A DNA stretch of 64,000 nt. Origin: Camelimonas lactis. Lineage in GTDB: Bacteria; Pseudomonadota; Alphaproteobacteria; Rhizobiales; Beijerinckiaceae. The stretch lies in NCBI RefSeq assembly GCF_004342915.1, contig NZ_SLWL01000001.1, positions 558,001 to 622,000 on the forward strand. The letters run 5' to 3'. A model generated the notes under the pieces. That model did no database searches. It saw only the letters and a list, made by a program, of their open reading frames with translations, and had not been told where the DNA came from. Positions 62,771-64,000 of this stretch are shown here, one piece after another (position 1 is the first letter of the stretch; the number at the start of each line of letters is the position of its first letter). Both the position numbers and the translations under genes were made by a program.

Positions 62771-64000
62771 TCAGGACAGCACCTTGATGCCGGTCCAGTC
62801 GTCATTCTCATAGCGTGACAGCTCATAATTCCTGAGCGGCGCGTAATCCTCTGGCGTCGTGCTGAAATTGACGCCGGGCAGGTTGATGGGCGCGGTCATG
62901 TCGGTGAGGTTGGTGGCCACCTTCAGCAGGTTATCCCGGGTGAGGTTGTCGCCGCACCGCTCCAGCATCTGGTGCAGCACGTTGGCCATGGAATAGCCGG
63001 CGAAGCCAAGGTTGTCGGTCCGGTCCAGATTGGGCAGATGGGCGTCCAGCAGGCTGAAATAGTCGATCACCGCCGGGTCGTTCTTCCAGCGTGGGCTGGA
63101 AATGCTGCGCACCGAGCGCAGCGCCAGCGCGCCTTCGCCGCCCTTTCCGGCGGGCTTGAGCAGCGAGATCGTTGCCGAGCCGCTGAGCAGGTACTGGTCC
63201 GGCCGCCAGCCGGTTTCCTGCACCTTGCGCAGCGACTGCGAGACGAATTTCCCGACGGTGAGATTGAGAAATACGCTGGCGTTCGTGCTCGCCAGCTTCA
63301 GCACCTGGGAGTCGGCGGTGGGGTCGGCGACTTCATAGCTGGCTTCCGCCACGATCATGGTTTTCGCCCTGTCGCCCAGCTCCTCCCTGAAGGCGGTCAG
63401 GTAATCCCGCCCCAGCTCGTCTACCTGGTGGAGAATGGCGATCCTGGCGTCGGGCTTGGTGGCCAGCAGGTGGCGCGCCAGCACCCGCGCCTCCGTGGAG
63501 TAAAGGGCGCTGCCAGGCGTCGTCCACGGGAATTCCCTGGGGTTGTTGAAGCGGGCGGCGCCAGTGCCGATCATCAGTTGCGGGATCTTGCGGCTGTTCA
63601 TGTAGCGCTGCACGGCGGCCTGGCAGGCGGTGCCGATGGAGCCGAAAGTGCCCAGCACGTGCTCGCTCTCGATCAGCCGCCGCGTCGCCTCCACCGTCTT
63701 GGGCGGGCTGTAGGCGTCGTCGAGGGCGATCAGCCGCACCTGGCGGCCATTCACGCCGCCCTTTTTGTTGAGCCGTTCGAAGTAGGCAAGCTGGACGCGG
63801 CCGGAGACGCCGATGTAGGAGGCGGGGCCGCTGAAGGGCAGGGTCTGGCCGATCCGCACCTCCCTGTCATCGGCGCCCGTATCATACTGGCCCTTTTGGG
63901 CGAGGGCGGGGGCGGCCAGGCCGCCAATGCCCGCGGCGGCGGCGACGCCGCCCAGGGCGGTGAGCCCGCCAAGGCGCAGCATGTCGCGGCGGGACGGTGT
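62771..64000 (-). CDS. ABC transporter substrate-binding protein (Peripla_BP_6), 5' end outside window
   Basis: A third LivK-like binding protein; 410 residues are visible. The frame is open to the window edge and reads TPSRRDMLRLGGLTALGG, a twin-arginine signal (SRRDMLRLGG), so the true start lies upstream and Tat export is likely, unlike the Sec signals of the proteins at 3764 and 24091. The core is EVRIGQTLPFSGPASYIG and GGVNGRQVRLIALDDAYSPP. YEVADPTADSQVLKLA also matches the others. No transporter genes are seen before the window ends. The ligand is unknown. Confidence 0.9.
   Translation of the reverse strand, partial: TPSRRDMLRLGGLTALGGVAAAAGIGGLAAPALAQKGQYDTGADDREVRIGQTLPFSGPASYIGVSGRVQLAYFERLNKKGGVNGRQVRLIALDDAYSPPKTVEATRRLIESEHVLGTFGSIGTACQAAVQRYMNSRKIPQLMIGTGAARFNNPREFPWTTPGSALYSTEARVLARHLLATKPDARIAILHQVDELGRDYLTAFREELGDRAKTMIVAEASYEVADPTADSQVLKLASTNASVFLNLTVGKFVSQSLRKVQETGWRPDQYLLSGSATISLLKPAGKGGEGALALRSVRSISSPRWKNDPAVIDYFSLLDAHLPNLDRTDNLGFAGYSMANVLHQMLERCGDNLTRDNLLKVATNLTDMTAPINLPGVNFSTTPEDYAPLRNYELSRYENDDWTGIKVLS

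Noticed and set aside
1-64000. CRISPR arrays, insertion sequences, rRNA operons or riboswitches
   Set aside because: I looked for regularly spaced repeats, transposase motifs and conserved RNA cores and saw none that I could support.

Overview
The window is a GC-rich chromosomal segment from an alphaproteobacterium, most likely of the Hyphomicrobiales. Supporting signs are a MucR/Ros-type regulator, EcfG-like stress promoters in front of several small genes, a LpsL/CapI-type sugar epimerase, an orphan-rich set of periplasmic Peripla_BP_6 proteins and a protein-acetyltransferase (Pat)-like fusion. I see no rRNA, insertion sequence, CRISPR array or intact prophage. Long antisense open frames are common and I treat them as GC-driven shadows.

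Layout. 1-5.6 kb: the end of a DUF1499 membrane protein, an MBL-fold hydrolase, a MucR-like regulator inside unusually AT-rich flanks, and a first orphan branched-chain/amide-type binding protein. 5.6-12 kb: tamA-tamB, coupled by a one-base overlap, for outer-membrane protein assembly. 12.3-20.4 kb: a small secreted protein, two surface-polysaccharide nucleotide-sugar enzymes, a YbaY/META secreted protein, a CDF metal transporter, a YeaO-like protein and an amidohydrolase. 20.5-25.3 kb: an ankyrin protein/deaminase/CynX-like MFS operon divergent from a LysR regulator, then a second orphan binding protein. 25.5-34 kb: MgtC-like, CsbD, a MarR-FUSC-DUF1656-HlyD efflux operon, a coiled-coil protein, an amidase, an SDR and a KGG stress protein.

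34.6-39 kb: tRNA-Pro(CGG) and tRNA-Gln(UUG). Downstream of tRNA-Gln lies a small, compositionally odd remnant with one unrecognised protein carrying a GIGHNQPP motif and no good start codon. Then come a cytochrome c, a tiny membrane protein and a BOF-domain stress protein. 39-46 kb: an aminoglycoside-phosphotransferase-fold protein, an Old Yellow Enzyme, a YaiI-like protein and the 907-residue Pat-like acyl-CoA synthetase/acetyltransferase fusion.

46-57 kb: a carbohydrate locus with a 1126-residue GH94 phosphorylase-like protein, a PF10091 glycoamylase/GH144-like protein, an SbmA-like ABC transporter, a GH3 beta-glucosidase and a GH15 enzyme. None has an evident signal peptide. The combination of GH94, PF10091 and GH3 points to intracellular handling of beta-1,2-glucan or sophoro-oligosaccharides. 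57.8-60.9 kb: efp faces epmA-epmB, a compact set for beta-lysylating elongation factor P. 61-64 kb: a carboxymuconolactone-decarboxylase-like protein, a prephenate/arogenate dehydrogenase and a third orphan binding protein that runs off the window.

The strongest cross-locus signals are four EcfG-like promoters (GGAAC, 16-17 bases, CGTT/TGTT) before CsbD, KGG, a small membrane protein and the BOF protein; the candidate beta-1,2-glucan locus; the tRNA-Gln remnant; and a perfect CRP-type palindrome next to the tamA ribosome binding site.
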